Assembly: GCA_934466475.1 (NCBI GenBank)
Contig: CAKSLI010000005.1
Span: forward strand, 62,001-126,000
Source: an uncultured Oscillospiraceae bacterium
GTDB lineage: Bacteria; Bacillota; Clostridia; Oscillospirales; Ruminococcaceae
DNA length: 64,000 bases
Direction: 5' to 3'
Part shown: in pieces, positions 59,871-64,000 of the stretch
Position numbering within the stretch: position 1 is the stretch's first letter
Layout: each line of letters opens with the position of its first letter
Translations under genes and position numbers: made by a program
The notes under the pieces: model-generated
Told to the model about the DNA's origin: nothing
Databases searched by the model: none
What the model saw: the letters and a program-made list of their open reading frames with translations, nothing else

Positions 59871-62159
59871 ATGGATAACAAAACCATTTCACAGATAGTC
59901 TCCCTCGCGCAGGACGGCGGCGCGGAGGGAAACGGCATTCCCGAGGTATTCTCCCGGGTATACTGTGCCGTGCAGAATACTCTCGGTATAACTCCCTACG
60001 AGGAGCAGATAGGCGCGGCGCTGGCGCTGTCCTGGCACAATATGGTGCAGATGCAGACCGGCGAGGGCAAGACGCTTTCGGCGGTTTTCTCCGCCTGCCA
60101 TGAAGCGCTGAACGGCGGTCAGGTCATGGTGCTGACTTTCAACGACTACCTCGCGCAGCGCGACTGCGCCTGGATGAAGCCGATCTATGACGCCATGGGG
60201 GTCTCCCTCGGCTGTATCACCTCCGGCACTCCCCGGGAAGAGCGCCGGGAGCAGTACGCGAAGCAGGTGGTATACCTCACCGCGAAAGAGGCGGGATTCG
60301 ACTACCTGCGGGATTTCGCGTGCTTTGAGCCGAAGAGAATGGCGTTCCCTGAGAAGCTCAATTTCGCGATAGTGGACGAAGCCGACAGCATTATGATAGA
60401 CGAGGCGCGCATTCCGCTGGTCATCGCCGGGGATATCGCCGCGCAGGACGACGGCTCCACTGCGGAGGTCTACAAAAAGGTGGCGGGATTCACGGAGGAC
60501 GACTACTGCGTTGACGGCGACAGCCGCAACGTGTACCTCACGGACGCCGGCGCGGACAAGGCGGAGCAGATATTCTCCTGCAACATCTATGACGCGGATT
60601 CCGCGGGACTTCTCGCGAAGATATGCGCCTGCATAAAGGCGCGGGAGCTCCTGCACGAGGACAGGGACTACATCCTGCGGGACGGCGCGGTGCTCCTTGT
60701 GGACGAATTCACCGGCAGAGCCGCCCCCGGGCGCGTTTTCCCCGGAGACCTCCAGGCGGCGGTCGAGGCGAAGCACGGGCTGAAGATAACCTCCCGCGGC
60801 AGGATAATGGGCAATATCGCGCTCCAGTACTTCCTGCGGCTGTTCCCGAAGCTCGCCGGAATGACCGGCACAGCGGTGCAGTCCCGGGAGGAGTTCGACA
60901 CGATATACGGGCTCCCCACGGAAGTCATACCAACAAGGCTCCCGTGCCGGCGCACCGACCACCCCATGGAGCTCTACTACGACCAGGACGAAAAGCGCCG
61001 TGCGGTAATCTACGCGATAACACAGGCGCACGAGATAAACCGCCCCGTGCTTGTCGGCACGGCAAGCATTGAGGAATCAGAGCGACTTTCCGCAGAGCTG
61101 GAAGCCGCCGGGATCCCCTGCGCCGTGCTCAACGCCAAGAACGACGAGGCGGAGGCGGACATAATCTCCCGGGCAGGCGAACCGGGAGCCGTCACCATTT
61201 CCACCAACATGGCGGGACGCGGCGTAGACATAAAGCTCGGCGGCGCGGACTGCCGCGCGAAATCCGAAGTGGAGGAGGCGGGCGGTCTTCTCGTGCTCGC
61301 GGCGGCTATGCGGGATTCCTCCCGTATGACCCAGCAGCTCCGCGGGCGCGCCGGACGTCAGGGCGATGTCGGCGAAAGCCGCTTCTTCGCCGCCCTTGAC
61401 GATGAGATAATGACCCGCAACAATCTGCGCTCGCTGGTCTCCGGCAGGCACTACCCCGCTGAAAAGGTCAGCGGCGCGATAGAGGACAAATCCCTGCTGA
61501 AGGAGGCGGAGCGCGTACAGCGCATAGCCGAGGGCGCCGCCTTTGACGAGCGCGTGAACCTCATGAAATACACGATGATAGGCGAGAAGCACCGCTCCAT
61601 GACCTTCGAAAAACGCACCGCGCTGTTAGAGGGCACCTGGCACAGCGATATGTGGCAGAAGCACGCGCCGGAGCAGTACGCGGCGGCGGTGAAGCTCCTC
61701 GGGGAGGAGAAGCTCCAGGCAAAGCAGGACATCGTCCTTGCGGCGCTGCTCAACGAATTCTGGTGCGATTATCTCGACTACACGGCGTACCTCCGGGAGG
61801 GAATACACCTGACCCAGATAGCCGGGCGAAATCCCGCCGAGGAATACAACATCGCCTGCGAGGAATATTACCAGGGCGCGGCGGAAAGCCTGCCGGAGCG
61901 CATGGCGGAGAAGCTGGACGAGCTGCTTGCAAGCCGCTCCCCCGCGGATTATCAGCCGCTTATCCCAAGCCGCACCTACACATACCTGCTCAACGACACC
62001 GGCGAGGAATTCAGGCGCAAGCCGCTCCTGCTGAACGTTTTCTCGGACAACGAGGAGATTGCGGACGGCACGCCGAAACAGTCCGCGCCCGCGCCGGAGG
62101 AAGCTCCCGCAAAACAAGAGAAAAAGGGCTTTTTCGCGAAGCTTTTCGGTAAGAAGTGA
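59871..62159 (+). CDS. accessory SecA-type translocase ATPase
   Basis: SecA motor of 762 residues, shorter than housekeeping SecA. Walker A is MQTGEGKTLS, Walker B IVDEADSIMIDEARIP, with FNDYLAQRD, GMTGTA, STNMAGRGVDIKLGG and LRGRAGRQGD. The C-terminus lacks the zinc-binding SEC-C tail and ends in a basic FFAKLFGKK. It may be SecA2-like, exporting a subset of proteins. A divergent housekeeping copy is not excluded without the rest of the genome. Confidence 0.88.
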   Translation: MDNKTISQIVSLAQDGGAEGNGIPEVFSRVYCAVQNTLGITPYEEQIGAALALSWHNMVQMQTGEGKTLSAVFSACHEALNGGQVMVLTFNDYLAQRDCAWMKPIYDAMGVSLGCITSGTPREERREQYAKQVVYLTAKEAGFDYLRDFACFEPKRMAFPEKLNFAIVDEADSIMIDEARIPLVIAGDIAAQDDGSTAEVYKKVAGFTEDDYCVDGDSRNVYLTDAGADKAEQIFSCNIYDADSAGLLAKICACIKARELLHEDRDYILRDGAVLLVDEFTGRAAPGRVFPGDLQAAVEAKHGLKITSRGRIMGNIALQYFLRLFPKLAGMTGTAVQSREEFDTIYGLPTEVIPTRLPCRRTDHPMELYYDQDEKRRAVIYAITQAHEINRPVLVGTASIEESERLSAELEAAGIPCAVLNAKNDEAEADIISRAGEPGAVTISTNMAGRGVDIKLGGADCRAKSEVEEAGGLLVLAAAMRDSSRMTQQLRGRAGRQGDVGESRFFAALDDEIMTRNNLRSLVSGRHYPAEKVSGAIEDKSLLKEAERVQRIAEGAAFDERVNLMKYTMIGEKHRSMTFEKRTALLEGTWHSDMWQKHAPEQYAAAVKLLGEEKLQAKQDIVLAALLNEFWCDYLDYTAYLREGIHLTQIAGRNPAEEYNIACEEYYQGAAESLPERMAEKLDELLASRSPADYQPLIPSRTYTYLLNDTGEEFRRKPLLLNVFSDNEEIADGTPKQSAPAPEEAPAKQEKKGFFAKLFGKK

Positions 62160-62166
62160 GGGAACC

Positions 62167-63528
62167 ATGTCAACGATATGTGCAATAGCAACTCCCCCCG
62201 CCGCGGGGGGGATTTCCGTGATAAGGATATCCGGCGAAAACGCCGCGGAGATAGCCGCAAGGGTGTTCAGACCCGTTTCCGGGAAGAGCGCCGCGGAGCT
62301 CCCGGGCTACCGCGCGGCATACGGAAAGATATACGATAACGGCGAGCTGCTCGACGACGGAGTGCTGCTGATGTACCGCGCCCCGCACAGCTACACCGGC
62401 GAGGATACGGCGGAGATCTCCTGCCACGGCGGCATCTACGTCACAAGGCGCGTGCTTTCCGCCTGCGTAAAGGCGGGGGCTCAGCCGGCGGCTCCCGGGG
62501 AGTTCACAAAGCGCGCGCTGCTCAACGGCAAGATGTCGCTCACCCAGGCGGAGGCGGTCGCTGATATAATCAGCGCGCAGGGCGGGCAGTTCCTGAGCTG
62601 CGCCAACGGTCAGCGCGAGGGCGCTCTCTACCGCCGCATGGAGGACTGCGCCGACAGGATAATGGACATATCCGCGCAGATATCCGCCTGGATAGACTAC
62701 CCCGAGGACGACACACCGGTGGTCACTCAGCAGTGGCTGACCGACCGGCTGACCGCAGTGCGGGATATGTTCCGGGAGCTGCTTTCCGGCTACGACACCG
62801 GGCGTATGCTCCGGGAAGGTATCTCCTGCGCGATAGTCGGCAAGCCGAACGCCGGGAAATCCACGCTGATGAACAGCCTCGCGGGTCAGCAGAGGAGCAT
62901 AGTCTCCGACATCGCCGGAACTACCCGCGACATCGTGGAGGAAACCGTCTCCCTCGGAGATATAGTGCTCCGCATAGCCGACTGCGCCGGTATCCGCGAA
63001 ACGGACGACCCCGTGGAGAAAATCGGCGTGGACATCATGCTGAAGCGCCTTGAAAGCGCGGATATAATCCTCGCGGTGTTCGACGGCTCCCGGGAGCTTT
63101 CGGAGGAGGACAGGCGGCTTATCGGGCTTATCTCCGGCAGGAACGCCGTGGCAGTCGTGAACAAATCCGACCTGCCGCAGAAGCTGGATATCAGCGAAAT
63201 AGAGCGCGCCCTCGGCGCACCGGTGGTGATCTCCGCAAAGCAGGACGGCGCGGCAGAGGCGCTCTCCGGAGCGATAAGCGACAGGCTCGACCTGTCAAGG
63301 CTCGACCCGGACGCGGGATTCCTCGCGAACGAACGCCAGCGCGACTGCGTTATCCGCGCCGCCGATTCGGTGGAGCAGGCGCTCGGCGCGGCGGCAATGG
63401 GAGTAACTCCGGACGCGGTGGGAGTAATGCTGGAGCAGGCGCTGGACGCAGTTTACGAGCTCTCCGGAAAGCGCGCCGGGGAGGAAGTCATAGACGAGGT
63501 GTTCAGGCGCTTCTGCGTGGGCAAATGA
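62167..63528 (+). CDS. mnmE: tRNA modification GTPase MnmE
   Basis: With MnmG, forms the 5-carboxymethylaminomethyl modification at wobble uridine 34. The 453-residue protein starts STICAIATPPAAGGISVIRISG and has the G domain (GKPNAGKSTLMNSL, DIAGTTRDIVEE, DCAGIRE, NKSD) and the C-terminal catalytic Cys in FCVGK. ATG 62167 gives the canonical N-terminus and lies seven bases after the secA stop. Confidence 0.97.
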   Translation: MSTICAIATPPAAGGISVIRISGENAAEIAARVFRPVSGKSAAELPGYRAAYGKIYDNGELLDDGVLLMYRAPHSYTGEDTAEISCHGGIYVTRRVLSACVKAGAQPAAPGEFTKRALLNGKMSLTQAEAVADIISAQGGQFLSCANGQREGALYRRMEDCADRIMDISAQISAWIDYPEDDTPVVTQQWLTDRLTAVRDMFRELLSGYDTGRMLREGISCAIVGKPNAGKSTLMNSLAGQQRSIVSDIAGTTRDIVEETVSLGDIVLRIADCAGIRETDDPVEKIGVDIMLKRLESADIILAVFDGSRELSEEDRRLIGLISGRNAVAVVNKSDLPQKLDISEIERALGAPVVISAKQDGAAEALSGAISDRLDLSRLDPDAGFLANERQRDCVIRAADSVEQALGAAAMGVTPDAVGVMLEQALDAVYELSGKRAGEEVIDEVFRRFCVGK

Positions 63529-63536
63529 GGTGAAAC

Positions 63537-64000
63537 ATGAATATTATCATAATCGGCTGCGGACGCGTCGGCAGTAAACTCGCGGGAGTCCTCGACAAGC
63601 GCGGCAATGACGTTTCGGTGGTAGACCGTGACGAGCAGAATTTCGACCGCCTGCCCGGGGATTTCAGCGGGTTCACTACCGCGGGAGTCCCCATAGACCA
63701 GGAGGTCCTGAAAAAGGCGGGCATAGAGAGCTGCGACGCAGTGTGCGCCATAACCCAGGACGACGACCTGAACATCATGGCGGCTCAGCTCGCAAAGGAC
63801 ATATTCCATGTGGAGCGCGTGTTCGCGCGTATTTCCGACCCGGACAAGGTGGATGTGTTCCAGGGCTTCGGCATACAGACGGTCTGCCCGACAGACCTCA
63901 CGGTGGACGCGGCGCTGGCGGCGATAGAGGACGTCAGCGAACAGTCGGAGGTTCGCATACAGCGCAGTACCGTACGGTTCACGACCATGGATATGCCGCC
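63537..64000 (+). CDS. TrkA-family potassium uptake regulator (3' end outside window)
   Basis: TrkA-N domain starting NIIIIGCGRVGSKLAGVLDKRG with acidic strand-2 end VVDRDEQN. Only about 154 residues are in the window. GAGGTG precedes ATG 63537, eight bases after mnmE. Together with the gene at 57050 the window holds two RCK regulators in divergent operons, so a KtrA/TrkH-type system with two regulators is likely. Confidence 0.92.
   Translation, partial: MNIIIIGCGRVGSKLAGVLDKRGNDVSVVDRDEQNFDRLPGDFSGFTTAGVPIDQEVLKKAGIESCDAVCAITQDDDLNIMAAQLAKDIFHVERVFARISDPDKVDVFQGFGIQTVCPTDLTVDAALAAIEDVSEQSEVRIQRSTVRFTTMDMP

Noticed and set aside
1..64000. CRISPR array, rRNA, tRNA or riboswitch
   Set aside because: The repeats seen are dispersed or are inverted-repeat elements without regular spacers, and no conserved RNA gene or riboswitch core was recognised by eye. 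A covariance-model scan would be decisive.

Overview
The window is high-GC Clostridia DNA that most resembles a Ruminococcus or other Oscillospiraceae gut bacterium. I infer this from the gene content: a clustered fab/acc fatty-acid operon, FabV-type enoyl reductase, a Rex regulator, a flavodiiron protein, GH130 mannosyl-glucose phosphorylase, a YceG/TelA/TerD stress island and an Amt-GlnK fusion. Promoters are housekeeping type: many are a consensus -35 box, exactly 17 bp, and TATAAT. No rRNA, tRNA or CRISPR array was seen.

Layout. 1-7049: fabH (cut by the window edge), fabG, fabF, accB, fabZ, accC, accD, accA, then acpP with its own promoter and a palindrome over its -10 box. 7209-12811 (minus strand): fabV, a heterodimeric ABC exporter and a membrane protein. 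13511-16682: a duplicated-domain lipoprotein, an AlkD-like repair protein and flavodiiron FprA. 17103-25390: MarR-MATE pair, a replication-like winged-helix protein with a repeated C-terminal motif, the Amt-PII fusion, a 54-residue membrane peptide, YicC and a PLP enzyme. 25922-40419: a lone RelB-like antitoxin and a minus-strand stress island containing TerY (VWA), PP2C, kinase, Ca2+-type P-ATPase, TerD, beta-helix-TerD fusion, YceG and TelA. YbaK, a small membrane protein and a third TerD lie just beyond it. 40848-48416: solute-binding lipoprotein with hybrid histidine kinase, then DUF3737, PatB-type lyase, MerR and a tandem PP2C membrane protein. 48756-52949: aconitase, a small membrane protein, isocitrate dehydrogenase and Rex. 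53339-59454: GH130, NUDIX, TrkA, an FtsA-like ATPase and a GH26-like lipoprotein that lacks its catalytic glutamates. 59615-64000: a small protein, an accessory SecA, MnmE and a second TrkA (cut).

The most unusual feature is the non-coding layer. Nine copies of a modular repeat of up to about 350 bp (family R) fill intergenic gaps. Eight of the nine have the same end facing the 3' end of a neighbouring gene, so that gene's transcript would read the repeat in one fixed sense. In that sense the repeat forms consecutive hairpins, some kept by G-U pairs. Separate miniature inverted-repeat elements are present with intact 4-bp target duplications: four copies of family A, one copy of family B nested inside an R copy, and two hairpin elements of family C. 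Family A insertions have rewritten the C-terminus of two genes and entered the leaders of others.

Functionally the genes join lipid synthesis, 2-oxoglutarate and ammonium handling (Acn, Icd, Amt-PII), redox control (Rex, FprA), beta-mannoside use (GH130), and a Ter-type stress circuit with its own kinase and phosphatase. Start sites, operons and promoters were read by eye and not measured.
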